A stretch of 64,000 bases of DNA from NCBI RefSeq assembly GCF_000427365.1, contig NZ_KE386488.1, positions 1,523,882 to 1,587,881 of the forward strand. Reading direction: 5' to 3'. The notes under the pieces were generated by a model, which saw only the letters and a list, made by a program, of their open reading frames with translations, was not told the origin of the DNA and did not search any database. The position numbers were made by a program, and so were the translations under genes. Of this stretch, positions 53,720 to 62,838 are shown piece by piece; position 1 is the stretch's first letter, and each line of letters opens with the position of its first letter. This DNA is from Rikenella microfusus DSM 15922 (GTDB lineage Bacteria; Bacteroidota; Bacteroidia; Bacteroidales; Rikenellaceae).

Positions 53720-55117
53720 ATGACCGAAAAACAGCAAACGCTCGCAGCGGCCGTCGCCTATACCGGGAAAGGCCTGCATACGGGTGCGACTGTGAACCTT
53801 ACGATACAGCCGGCGGCCGAAGGGCACGGCATCAGATTCTGCCGGACCGACCTCGAAGGGCGGCCGGTGATCGATGCTGTGGCGGACAACGTGTCGCAGA
53901 CCTCGCGCAGCACCCTGCTGAAAAAGGGCGAAGCCGTCGTTTCGACGGTGGAGCATCTGATGGCGGCCCTGTGGGGGTGCGGGGTGGACAACGCGCTGGT
54001 CGAAGTGGACGGAGGAGAAGTCCCCATCGCCGACGGCTCGGCCCTGCCGTGGGTCGAACTGATCCGGCGGGCCGGAGTCGTCGAACAGAATGCCCCGCGC
54101 AAATATTACGAGATTTCGGAAAAAACTGTCCTGACGCTGGATAACGGGCGGGAGATCGTCGCTTATCCGGACGATGCTTTTTCGGTCGTGGTGAACGTGG
54201 ATTTCGACTCCAAAGTGGTGGGCAAGCAATATGCGGTCTTTTCGGCCGCCGAGGGGGGCGATGATTTCGCCGCTGCCGTAGCGCCGAGCCGAACGTTCGT
54301 TTTCCTGCACGAGATCGAGCCGCTGATCCGGAACAACATGATCAAAGGAGGCGATCTGGACAACGCCATCGTGATCGTCGAACAGCCGGTGGATGCGGTC
54401 AAGGCGACCGAAATCGGCAAACTGTTCGGGCGCGAAGGCGTAGCCGCCGACCGCAGGGGGTATCTGAACAACCTCGACCTGCATTTCGACAACGAAATCG
54501 CGCGGCACAAGCTCCTCGACCTGCTGGGCGACCTCGCATTGGTCGGTACGCGCATCAAAGGGCGCATCTTCGCCACCCGGCCCGGACACCAGGCCAATAC
54601 CGAATTCGCCAGGCTGCTGCGCAAACATATCAAGCGCGACGCCGACAAACCGACGTTCCGGTACGATCCGAACGCCGAACCGGTTTACGACATCAACCGC
54701 ATCAAGGCGACCCTGCCGCACCGCCCGCCGTTCCTTCTGGTGGACAAGATCATCCACATCACGGACGACGAGGTGGTGGGGATCAAGAACGTGACCATGA
54801 ACGAACCGTTCTTCGTGGGCCACTTTCCGGACGAACCGGTGATGCCGGGCGTGCTCCAGGTGGAAGCGATGGCCCAGTGCGGGGGAATCCTGGCGCTGAG
54901 CACGGTGCCCGATCCGGAAAACTATTCGACCTATTTCATGACCATCGACGGCGTGAAATACCGTCATAAAGTGGTGCCGGGCGATACGCTCCAGTTCGAG
55001 TTGCGGCTTTCGGAACCGATCCGCCGCGGGATCGTGAAGATGGACGCGCGCGCCTATATCGGCGACACGCTGGCCACCGAAGCGAAACTGATGGCGCTCA
55101 TCACCAAGAACAAATAA
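53720..55117 (+). CDS. lpxC: Bifunctional LpxC deacetylase / FabZ 3-hydroxyacyl-ACP dehydratase
   Basis: 465 residues, a natural fusion. LpxC part about 1-310: AVAYTGKGLHTGATVNLTI, zinc His in STVEHLMAALWG, ARHKLLDLLGDLALVG. FabZ part about 325-465: INRIKATLPHRPPFLLVDKI with the catalytic His, GHFPDEPVMPGVLQVEAMAQ with the catalytic Glu. LpxC performs the committed deacetylation in lipid A synthesis; FabZ dehydrates acyl-ACP, linking both pathways. The fusion is typical of Bacteroidetes. lpxA follows 41 bp later. Confidence 0.97.
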   Translation: MTEKQQTLAAAVAYTGKGLHTGATVNLTIQPAAEGHGIRFCRTDLEGRPVIDAVADNVSQTSRSTLLKKGEAVVSTVEHLMAALWGCGVDNALVEVDGGEVPIADGSALPWVELIRRAGVVEQNAPRKYYEISEKTVLTLDNGREIVAYPDDAFSVVVNVDFDSKVVGKQYAVFSAAEGGDDFAAAVAPSRTFVFLHEIEPLIRNNMIKGGDLDNAIVIVEQPVDAVKATEIGKLFGREGVAADRRGYLNNLDLHFDNEIARHKLLDLLGDLALVGTRIKGRIFATRPGHQANTEFARLLRKHIKRDADKPTFRYDPNAEPVYDINRIKATLPHRPPFLLVDKIIHITDDEVVGIKNVTMNEPFFVGHFPDEPVMPGVLQVEAMAQCGGILALSTVPDPENYSTYFMTIDGVKYRHKVVPGDTLQFELRLSEPIRRGIVKMDARAYIGDTLATEAKLMALITKNK

Positions 55118-55158
55118 AAGATCCGGAGTAAGCACACTTTTAGACTTTCAGCAAAGTT

Positions 55159-55962
55159 ATGATACATCCCTTGGCCTATGTCCATCCCGACGCCGAACTG
55201 GGCGAGAACGTCACGGTAGAACCTTTTGCATACATCGCCGGTAAGGTGACCGTCGGGGACGGCTGCTGGATCGGTCCCAATGCGGTCGTGAACGACGGGG
55301 CGATACTCGGGAAGGAGTGCAAGATATTCAGCGGGGCCGTGATCGCCGGTATTCCCCAGGACCTGAAGTTCCGCGGCGAGGAGACGACGGCCGTGATCGG
55401 CGACCGGACGATGATCCGCGAGTGCGCCACGGTGAACCGGGGAACGGCGGCCAAAGGAACCACAGTGGTGGGCAGCGACACGCTCATCATGGCTTACGCC
55501 CACGTGGGGCACGACTGCGTGGTCGGAAATCACTGCATCCTGGCCAACAACGTCTCTCTGGCCGGAGAGGTGGAACTGGACGATTGGGCGATTCTGGGGG
55601 GGCATACCGCCATCCACCAGTTCTGCCGCGTCGGCAAGCATGCCATGACCAGCGGCGGAACGATGGTCGGCAAGGATATTCCGCCGTTCATCAAAGTGGC
55701 CCACAATCCCGCTTCGTACGTGGGAGTCAATTCGATCGGCCTTCGCCGCCGCGGATTTACGGGCGAACAGATCAACGAGATTATGGATATCTGCCGTATC
55801 ATGTTCCAGAACGGTTATTCATACGGCAAGGCTTGCCGCATACTCGAAGAACAGATGCCCGATTCGGACGCCAGACGGGAGATGCTGACGTTCTTCGCGG
55901 GGTCGAAGCGGGGGGCCATCAAACCCTATCAGGCCCGGACCAAGGATCAGGACGAAGAATAA
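55159..55962 (+). CDS. lpxA: Acyl-ACP--UDP-N-acetylglucosamine O-acyltransferase
   Basis: 267 residues with left-handed beta-helix hexapeptide repeats (VTVEPFAYIAGKVTVGDGCW, VVGNHCILANNVSLAGEVEL). The LpxA signatures are GAVIAGIPQDLKF, MIRECATVNRGT and AYAHVGHDCVVGN, the last with the catalytic His; GGHTAIHQFCRVGKHAM and the GVNSIGLRRRGF helix also fit. It performs the first step of lipid A synthesis and shares an operon with lpxC-fabZ. Confidence 0.97.
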   Translation: MIHPLAYVHPDAELGENVTVEPFAYIAGKVTVGDGCWIGPNAVVNDGAILGKECKIFSGAVIAGIPQDLKFRGEETTAVIGDRTMIRECATVNRGTAAKGTTVVGSDTLIMAYAHVGHDCVVGNHCILANNVSLAGEVELDDWAILGGHTAIHQFCRVGKHAMTSGGTMVGKDIPPFIKVAHNPASYVGVNSIGLRRRGFTGEQINEIMDICRIMFQNGYSYGKACRILEEQMPDSDARREMLTFFAGSKRGAIKPYQARTKDQDEE

Positions 55963-56187
55963 ACGCTTTTACTCGTATTCCTGTTTTTGGGGGGAGACAA
56001 CCGTGCTTTCTTTTGAAAGAAAGAACCGAAAAGCCGTCGCAACCGCCGGGCGCCGTCGAGTGCGCTCGAACGGTCGAAGCTCAAGGAGCAAGTTTTCAGG
56101 CAACCCGATGGTAAAACGAGCGAACGGCTCAAGGCGACGGCGCTCTCGTACCGAATAAAAACAAGATATACAAATAAGCGGTCGGAT
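55963..56187. other. Gene-free stretch between lpxA and rimP
   Basis: It contains a TTTCTTTTGAAAGAAA palindrome (near 56007-56022) and a GTCGAGTGCGCTCGAACGG stem, resembling parts of other gaps (52534, 10080). No gene or clear terminal repeats are seen. Confidence 0.6.
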
Positions 56188-56218
56188 TTGTATAACTGTA
56201 TAATATTACATATATTTG
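56188..56218 (+). promoter_or_regulatory. Promoter of the rimP-nusA-infB operon
   Basis: TTG at 56188-56190, 20-bp spacer, TATATTTG at 56211-56218: a full match to the Bacteroidetes consensus. The transcript would start near 56224. Confidence 0.8.
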
Positions 56219-56222
56219 CAGC

Positions 56223-56289
56223 GTTACGGATGATATTCGTAACGGGGGATTTAGGAAACGGGGGTGACAGCCTCCGTTTCCTGTTTTAA
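56223..56289 (+). promoter_or_regulatory. rimP leader hairpins (possible attenuator)
   Basis: A short GTTACG...CGTAAC stem (56223-56243) is followed by a 12-bp stem AGGAAACGGGGG / CCTCCGTTTCCT (56253-56282, one mismatch) and GTTTT. This terminator-like hairpin 13 bp before rimP resembles the known rimP leader motif and could regulate the operon. Confidence 0.65.
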
Positions 56290-56301
56290 AGCCGCAGGGT
56301 T

Positions 56302-56898
56302 ATGACGGATTACAAAGCATCGGTTCGCGAGACGGTTTATTCGGTCGTCGAAGGGGAAGGTTCGCCGTGGGCGGACAGAGGTTTTTTCGTGGTCGATATC
56401 CTCTGCAAAGGGGCGGTGGGGGACGAAATCGAAGTGAGCGTGGACAGCGACGGCCAGACCGGCGTGGGGATCGATGACTGCGCGTCGCTGAGCCGCGAAA
56501 TTTCGGCCCGGCTGGTCGAAACGTTGCCCGGAACGGTGATCGACGGCGTGGCAGAAGAGGCCGATTTTTCGCTGACGGTCATGTCGGCGGGACTCGGACA
56601 ACCCCTCAGGCTGGGACGGCAGTACGAGAAACTGGTGCGTCGCGCTTCGGCCGGAGGCACCCTGCCCCGCGTGGACGTTTTGTTCAAAGACGGGCGGAAA
56701 CTCGCCGGAGCGGTCTTGTGCGGGATCGGTTACGACGGCGCGGCGGACGGTGGAGCCGACGTGCCCGCGGCCATCGAAGTGATGTACGAAACGAAAGAAC
56801 TCCTGCCCGGCAGGAAACGGAAAGAGACGGTCGAGAAACGCGAACGGGTCGCCCTGTCCGATACCAAGGCCGTGACCGAATATTTCGAGTTCAGATAA
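56302..56898 (+). CDS. rimP: Ribosome maturation factor RimP
   Basis: 198 residues. N-terminal alpha/beta domain GFFVVDILCKGAVGDEIEVS and DDCASLSREISARL, then SAGLGQPLRLGRQYEKLVRR, the conserved RimP linker, and a C-terminal SH3-like barrel ending TKAVTEYFEF. It aids 30S subunit assembly. It opens the conserved rimP-nusA-infB operon. A long C-terminal domain and insert near 135-155 (GYDGAADGGADVP) are local variations. Confidence 0.94.
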   Translation: MTDYKASVRETVYSVVEGEGSPWADRGFFVVDILCKGAVGDEIEVSVDSDGQTGVGIDDCASLSREISARLVETLPGTVIDGVAEEADFSLTVMSAGLGQPLRLGRQYEKLVRRASAGGTLPRVDVLFKDGRKLAGAVLCGIGYDGAADGGADVPAAIEVMYETKELLPGRKRKETVEKRERVALSDTKAVTEYFEFR

Positions 56899-56982
56899 AC
56901 CACGGGATTCAAAAAAACAAAACCATATACCTAATGCCCGCTGTCCCGGCACCGGGGCGATAAGGGAATGCAGAAAAGAGCG

Positions 56983-58221
56983 ATGGAAACAATAAACCTG
57001 ATCAACACTTTCGCCGAGTTCAAGGAACTGAAGAATATCGACCGCGCCACGATGGTAAGCGTGCTGGAGGACGTGTTCCGCAACATGCTGGTCAAGACCT
57101 ACGGTTCGGACGAGAACTTCGACATCATCATCAACACCGAAAGCGGCGACTTCGAGATCTGGCGCAACCGGCTGGTGATGGAAGACGGCGACGTGCTGGA
57201 CGAAAACACGCAGATCAGTCTGAGCGACGCGCGCAAGATCGATCCGACCTACGAAGTGGGCGAAGAGGTGGCCACCGAAGTGAAATTCTCCGACTTCGGA
57301 CGGCGCAGCGTGCTGGCGATCCGGCAGAACCTCGCCTCCCGCATCACGGACCTCGAAAAAGCCAATCTGTTCCAGAAATATACCGAGCGGGTCGGGGAGA
57401 TCATTACGGGCGAAGTTTACCAGGTCTGGAAACGCGAAATGCTGGTGCTGGACGACGAAGACAACGAACTGCTCCTGCCCAAGAGCGAGCAGATTCCCAG
57501 CGATTTCTTCCGCAAAGGCGATACCGTGCGGGCGATCGTCTCCAAAGTGGAGATGATCAACAACTCGCCGAAGATCATCCTGTCGCGTACCGCGCCGGAG
57601 TTCCTCGAACGGCTGTTCGAGCTGGAAGTGCCGGAGATCTTCGACGGGCTGATCACCATCAAGAAAATCGTCCGCATTCCCGGCGAACGCGCCAAAGTGG
57701 CCGTGGAATCCTACGACGAGCGCATCGACCCGGTGGGCGCCTGCGTGGGCGTCAAAGGCTCGCGCATCTACGGGATCGTGAAAGAGCTGCGTAACGAGAA
57801 CATCGACGTGGTGAACTATACCTCGAACCCGAGCCTGATGATCCAGCGGGCGCTGAATCCGGCCAAAGTGCTCTCGATCGACATCAACGAAGAGACCAAG
57901 ACGGCCGAAGTACACCTCAAACCGAGCGAAATATCGCTCGCCATCGGCAAAGGCGGCCTCAATATCCGCCTGGCCAGCATGCTGACCGGTTACGACATCG
58001 ACGTTTACCGCGAAACGGGCGAAGAGGACGAGGAAGACGTCGATTTGACCGAATTCACGGACGAAATCGAACCGTGGATCATCGACCAGTTCAGGAAGAT
58101 CGGCCTCGATACGGCCAAACGGGTACTGGCGCAGAACCCGGACGACCTGGCTCAGCGTACCGACCTGGAGACGGAGACCATACAGGAAGTGCTCCGTATC
58201 CTGCGCTCGGAATTCGAGTGA
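56983..58221 (+). CDS. nusA: Transcription termination/antitermination factor NusA
   Basis: 412 residues from ATG 56983 (METINLINTFAEFKELKNID); an in-frame ATG lies 15 bp upstream. N-terminal RNA-polymerase-binding domain (1-125), S1 domain (about 130-200, GEIITGEVYQVWKREMLVLD), and two KH domains (about 225-350, RIDPVGACVGVKGSRIYGIV, SLAIGKGGLNIRLASMLTGY). An acidic tail EEDEEDVDL and a short C-terminal segment replace the longer AR repeats of enterobacteria. Confidence 0.96.
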   Translation: METINLINTFAEFKELKNIDRATMVSVLEDVFRNMLVKTYGSDENFDIIINTESGDFEIWRNRLVMEDGDVLDENTQISLSDARKIDPTYEVGEEVATEVKFSDFGRRSVLAIRQNLASRITDLEKANLFQKYTERVGEIITGEVYQVWKREMLVLDDEDNELLLPKSEQIPSDFFRKGDTVRAIVSKVEMINNSPKIILSRTAPEFLERLFELEVPEIFDGLITIKKIVRIPGERAKVAVESYDERIDPVGACVGVKGSRIYGIVKELRNENIDVVNYTSNPSLMIQRALNPAKVLSIDINEETKTAEVHLKPSEISLAIGKGGLNIRLASMLTGYDIDVYRETGEEDEEDVDLTEFTDEIEPWIIDQFRKIGLDTAKRVLAQNPDDLAQRTDLETETIQEVLRILRSEFE

Positions 58222-58334
58222 TCCGCGATACGGCGGGAACACTTCCGGTTTCCCCGGTACGGGGGGCGGCATTGATCTAAGGCGGCCGGGCCGACAATCC
58301 GGCGGAGAACGTTAAAAAAGAGGAAAGCAGATAC

Positions 58335-61142
58335 ATGGCAGCAGAGAAACAGACAAAAGTCAGATTGAGCGGCGTTGCACGCGAGTACAACGTCGGCCAG
58401 GGAACCATCGTGGAGTTCCTGGAGAAGAAGGGTATCAAAGTGGAACACGGGCCGAGCACCATTCTCGATCCGAAAGCGGTGGAACTCGTGCGTAACGAGT
58501 TCGGAGGCAAGAGCGTGGAGAAGGTCAATATCCGGGAAAAGATCAAACCGGTCAAGGAAAGCGTTTCGCTGCATGATAACGGTTCCGAAACGAACAAACC
58601 GTCCGAAAAGGAAGACGAAGTGGTCAATATCAAGACCAATACGGTGTTCACCACCCCCGTCGAAGCGTTGAGCGGGCCGAAAGTCGTAGGTAAGCTGGAC
58701 CTGGACGGCGCGAAAAAGAAAACCGCTCCGGTTCCGGCGAAAGAGCCGAAACCGGCGGCAGCCTCGGCTGAAAAGCCGGCGGCCGCCGAACGGAAAGCCA
58801 TGCCTGCCGCGCCTGTTGCCGAAGAGAAGAAAGAGGCCGCTCCCGCCGTTTCGCCGGCTCCGTCGCAGCCGACGGCCGCAGAGCCGGCGGCCGCGCCTGC
58901 TCCCGCTCCGAAAGAACCGGAAGTGTTCCGTGCCAACGACGATGCCAACAAGCTGGCCGGGCCGAAAATCGTCGGCAAGATCGAACTGCCCGCCTCGTAC
59001 GAGCGCGGTCGGGGAGGGGAGCGCGGCAAACGCAACCGAATCAAGAAAGGCAAGGTCGATGTGGCCAATACACCCGGTACTTCGAGGCCGGCGGGCGCGG
59101 GCGGTGGAAACAACAATGCCGGCGGCGGGCGCGGCGGAAATAACGGCGGAGGCCGTTTCGGCTCAGGCGGCAATGCCGGCGGCCGCGGCGGTCGGGGAGG
59201 CGGTCGCGGTCCCAAACCGGTCGTAAGACAGGAGGTGAGCGACGAGGATGTGCAGAAGCAGATCAAGGAGACGCTGGCGCGCCTGACGACCAAAGGCAAA
59301 GGCAGCAAGAGCGCCAAATACCGCCGCGACAAACGCGAAGCGATCCACGGGCGTATGGCCGAAGAGATGGAGCAGCAGGAACGTGAAAAGTCGATCCTCA
59401 AAGTGACGGAATTCGTGACCGTCAGCGAGCTGGCGACCATGATGGACGTGCCGGTGACCGAAGTGATCACGGCCTGCATGAACCTGGGGCTGATGGTGTC
59501 GATCAACCAGCGGCTCGACGCCGAAGCGCTGGTGATCGTGGCCGAAGAATTCGGTTACAAAGTAGAATTCGTGACCGTCGATATTCAGGAAGCGATCGAA
59601 GAGGAGGCGGACAAACCCGAAGACCTGTTGCCGCGTCCGCCGATCGTGACCGTCATGGGACACGTCGATCACGGGAAGACCTCGCTGCTCGACCACATCC
59701 GCAAAACCAACGTGATCGAAGGCGAAGCCGGGGGGATCACCCAGCACATCGGAGCCTATAGTGTGAAGATGGAAGACGGCCGCCGGATCACCTTCCTCGA
59801 TACTCCGGGGCACGAAGCGTTTACCGCGATGCGTGCGCGGGGAGCGAAAGTGACCGACGTGGCGATCATCATCATCGCGGCGGACGACAGCGTCATGCCG
59901 CAGACCGTCGAGGCGATCAATCATGCGCAGGCGGCCGGCGTGCCGATCGTGTTCGCCATCAACAAGATAGATAAGCCGGGCGCGAATCCCGAAAAGATCA
60001 AGGAAGAACTGGCCAACATGAACTATCTGGTCGAAGAGTGGGGCGGCAAATACCAGTCGCAGGACATCGCGGCCAAGAAAGGGATCAACGTGGACAAACT
60101 GCTCGAAAAGGTATTGCTGGAGGCCGAGATACTCGACCTGAAGGCCAATCCGAACAAGCGGGCCGCAGGTACGGTGGTCGAATCGTCGCTGGACAAGGGG
60201 CGGGGCTACGTGGCGACCGTGCTGGTCAGCTCCGGTACGCTCCGCGTCGGCGACGTGATGCTGTCCGGCACCTATTCCGGCCGCGTCAAGGCCATGTTCA
60301 ACGAACGGGGCCAGAAAGTAACCGAAGCCGGGCCTTCCACGCCGGTGCTGGTGCTGGGGCTGAACGGTGCGCCGCAGGCGGGCGATAACTTCAACGTGAT
60401 GGAAGACGACAAGTCGGCCCGCGAAATCGCCAACAAACGCGAACAACTCCAGCGCATGCAGGGACTCCGGACCCAGAAGCATATCACGCTGGACGAGATC
60501 GGGCGACGTATCGCGGTGGGGAACTTCAAGGAACTCAACGTCATCATTAAGGGCGACGTGGACGGTTCGATCGAGGCCCTGACCGACTCGCTGGTGAAGC
60601 TCTCGACCGAAGAGGTGCAGGTCAATGTGATCCACAAGGCCGTGGGCCCCATTTCGGAGAGCGACATCCTGCTGGCGGCGGCTTCCAATGCGGTGATCGT
60701 GGGCTTCCAGGTGCGGCCTTCCGCGTCGGCCCGAAAACTGGCGGAAAAAGAGGAGATCGAAATCCGGCTCTACTCCATCATCTACGATGCGATCAACGAG
60801 ATCAAGGACGCCATCGAAGGGATGCTGGCGCCGGAAACCAAAGAGGAGATCACCTGTTCCGTGGAGGTCATGGAGGTCTTCAAGATCACCAAAGTGGGTA
60901 CCGTGGCCGGGTGTCTCGTGCGCGAAGGGAAGATTACCCGCAACACGCTGGTGCGCGTGATTCGCGACGGGATCGTGGTTTACACCGGCAAACTCGGTTC
61001 GCTCAAACGGTTCAAGGACGACGTCAAGGAGGTTGGCCCGAACATGGAGTGCGGTCTGAATATCGAGAACTACAACGATATCAAGATCGGCGACATCATC
61101 GAAGGGTACGAGCAGGTCGAAGTGGCCCGCAAGCTGTCGTAA
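58335..61142 (+). CDS. infB: Translation initiation factor IF-2
   Basis: 935 residues. IF2_N domain at the start ([20 protein letters not shown]); low-complexity Pro/Ala/Lys then Gly/Asn/Arg-rich stretch (about 100-295); second IF2_N-like domain near 355-415. G domain: G1 [10 protein letters not shown] at about 441-450, G3 DTPGHEAF near 490, G4 NKIDKPG near 542. Then domains II, III and IV ending VARKLS. It places initiator tRNA on the 30S subunit. It closes the rimP-nusA-infB operon. Confidence 0.97.
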   Translation: MAAEKQTKVRLSGVAREYNVGQGTIVEFLEKKGIKVEHGPSTILDPKAVELVRNEFGGKSVEKVNIREKIKPVKESVSLHDNGSETNKPSEKEDEVVNIKTNTVFTTPVEALSGPKVVGKLDLDGAKKKTAPVPAKEPKPAAASAEKPAAAERKAMPAAPVAEEKKEAAPAVSPAPSQPTAAEPAAAPAPAPKEPEVFRANDDANKLAGPKIVGKIELPASYERGRGGERGKRNRIKKGKVDVANTPGTSRPAGAGGGNNNAGGGRGGNNGGGRFGSGGNAGGRGGRGGGRGPKPVVRQEVSDEDVQKQIKETLARLTTKGKGSKSAKYRRDKREAIHGRMAEEMEQQEREKSILKVTEFVTVSELATMMDVPVTEVITACMNLGLMVSINQRLDAEALVIVAEEFGYKVEFVTVDIQEAIEEEADKPEDLLPRPPIVTVMGHVDHGKTSLLDHIRKTNVIEGEAGGITQHIGAYSVKMEDGRRITFLDTPGHEAFTAMRARGAKVTDVAIIIIAADDSVMPQTVEAINHAQAAGVPIVFAINKIDKPGANPEKIKEELANMNYLVEEWGGKYQSQDIAAKKGINVDKLLEKVLLEAEILDLKANPNKRAAGTVVESSLDKGRGYVATVLVSSGTLRVGDVMLSGTYSGRVKAMFNERGQKVTEAGPSTPVLVLGLNGAPQAGDNFNVMEDDKSAREIANKREQLQRMQGLRTQKHITLDEIGRRIAVGNFKELNVIIKGDVDGSIEALTDSLVKLSTEEVQVNVIHKAVGPISESDILLAAASNAVIVGFQVRPSASARKLAEKEEIEIRLYSIIYDAINEIKDAIEGMLAPETKEEITCSVEVMEVFKITKVGTVAGCLVREGKITRNTLVRVIRDGIVVYTGKLGSLKRFKDDVKEVGPNMECGLNIENYNDIKIGDIIEGYEQVEVARKLS

Positions 61143-61163
61143 CCGTCCGGAACGGACAGATCC

Positions 61164-61196
61164 GCAGGGGTCTCCGGCAATGCCGGAGACCCCTGC
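61164..61196. terminator. Terminator hairpin after infB
   Basis: A 16-bp perfect stem GCAGGGGTCTCCGGCA / TGCCGGAGACCCCTGC with a minimal loop lies 22 bp after the stop, between convergent infB and the redox gene. It lacks a T run on the plus strand. Confidence 0.7.
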
Positions 61197-61208
61197 GCGT
61201 TTACGGAG

Positions 61209-62429
61209 CTATCGGCAGCCGGGCGGATTTCTGCGAAGGACGCGTTTCGGATAGCGTACCGGACGGCGTAGGATCGAAAGCAGTTCGCCGGTGGGGCATA
61301 ACAGACGGCACCACGGTCGTTGGAAGAAGAACGACGCGGCGAGGCTCAGTCCGGCAAGCGTCAGCGAGGCGGCCGAAGCCGAACGGATCAGGAATGCCGT
61401 GAACGGTTCGATATCGGCCAGCTCGAAATGCGGCAGTATCAGCAGGAGAACGACGGCCGCCGCCAGGATACCCCGCCGCGCCCAGCGGGCCGGGCGCAGA
61501 AAGCGTTCCGGGATCGCCCATTTGCGCATTCCCAGCCGTCCGGCCAGTTCCTGCGCCGCACCGAACGGGCACAGGTAGGCGCAGTAGAACCTGCGGTTTG
61601 TCAGGAACGGCAGCAGCAGGCTCAGGACGACCGCGGCGAAAATCCCGAAACGTACCAGCGGCGATGCGCCGAATAGCAGCCATCGGTAGAGCAGGGCGAG
61701 CGACAGGAACGCCCCCTGCCAGATGCCCAGTACCGCAATCGACAGGAGCAGCAACGGAATCCGTATCCGTCGGGTGGATTGCGGCGAAACGAAACAGGCC
61801 AGCGACATGATCGTGACCAGCAGAACGGCGGACTCGCCCAGATAGTCGGCGGCGAAACGGCGCGGCGGCGGAAGCGGTTTGCGGTCCAGCAGGGCGGCTA
61901 AGGTATTGTTCACGTTCGAAATGACGGCCCGGGCCGTGTAGCTGGCTCCCGACGACGCATCGATCCGTTTCTGCGGGTCGTAGAGATGTCGTCCGTTCCA
62001 CCGCTCCAGGAACCGCTCCTCATCCATCCGGCGGAGGAAACGCGGGGTCTCGTTGTTCTCCAGCAGCCTGACCCCCCGGATAATCATTCCGTCGTCCAGA
62101 AAGACCGCGACCGGCACATTGCCGCCGAATCCCCGTGCGGAGTTGGTTTTGCGTTTGCCTGCGATCACATATCCGTCCGGGTCGTCGTTCCCGGCCTCGA
62201 ATCGCACTTCGTACAGGACGGAATCTTGTGTGGAGAGGACGACCGGTCGTTTGAAAAAAGCGTTTGCGCAGGTCGTGTCGAACGGGGTCGGAGTGTCGGC
62301 ACGGACAGGTTCGGTATCGTGTCCGAAAAGCATCCCTTTGTTCTGGCTCAGGGCGTAAAGGACTGCGAGCAGGAACAGGAGTTTCGGTATCTTATTCGTG
62401 AAATTGCGCAGAAACGGGTGTTTATCCAT
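61209..62429 (-). CDS. FMN-binding-domain membrane redox protein with NapH/NosR-like CxxxCP motifs
   Basis: 406 residues. One N-terminal helix (about 14-32), then an exported FMN_bind domain (about 65-175) with the flavinylation motif SSGASYTA at 159-166, whose Thr would carry FMN added by ApbE. A helix bundle (about 200-380) follows, with FYCAYLCPFG (Cys283, Cys287) and WCRLLCPTGE (Cys374, Cys378), the paired-Cys pattern of NapH/NosR-type membrane proteins. No ferredoxin-type 4Fe-4S domain is present. It probably moves electrons across the membrane to an unknown periplasmic acceptor. No ApbE gene is in view. Confidence 0.82.
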   Translation of the reverse strand: MDKHPFLRNFTNKIPKLLFLLAVLYALSQNKGMLFGHDTEPVRADTPTPFDTTCANAFFKRPVVLSTQDSVLYEVRFEAGNDDPDGYVIAGKRKTNSARGFGGNVPVAVFLDDGMIIRGVRLLENNETPRFLRRMDEERFLERWNGRHLYDPQKRIDASSGASYTARAVISNVNNTLAALLDRKPLPPPRRFAADYLGESAVLLVTIMSLACFVSPQSTRRIRIPLLLLSIAVLGIWQGAFLSLALLYRWLLFGASPLVRFGIFAAVVLSLLLPFLTNRRFYCAYLCPFGAAQELAGRLGMRKWAIPERFLRPARWARRGILAAAVVLLLILPHFELADIEPFTAFLIRSASAASLTLAGLSLAASFFFQRPWCRLLCPTGELLSILRRPVRYPKRVLRRNPPGCR

Positions 62430-62524
62430 AAGCAGAGTACCGGGTAAAGCAGCCGTTCGGGTTCCGGGGCCTTTGCCGCCGGGAACGACGATTCGGGAGA
62501 AATATTACTGACAAATATAGCGAA

Positions 62525-62697
62525 ACCCGCTTATATCCTTTGATATACCGACAATTTTCCGCGGCGTTTTTTCGACTGGCGCCGGACCCTTCGGGTCTTT
62601 TGTCTGGGTTTTCCCTGCTCGATTCGGGCGGCGCTGCTGAGCCGATCGCGGAAAATTACAGCCGAACAGGTTCGGTATACCCAGTATATAATCGGGT
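62525..62697. repeat. Intergenic palindromic element, family A, CCGATTATA subtype
   Basis: ACCCGCTTATATCCTTTG...ATACCGA (left) faces TTCGGTATACCCAGTATATA followed by ATCGGGT (right). It lies between the divergent redox gene and gltX; nothing else is recognised in 62430-62524 or 62698-62838. Confidence 0.8.
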
Positions 62698-62838
62698 CGC
62701 GAAAATCCCGACGGTTGTCCGGATTCCGCAACCGTGGTACGGGTTTGCCTGAAAAGTATGGAATAAAGTTTGTAATTTCGCGTATCGGAGCATGATCGGA
62801 GACACGGTCATGACGGAATTATCGAATTATCATTTACC

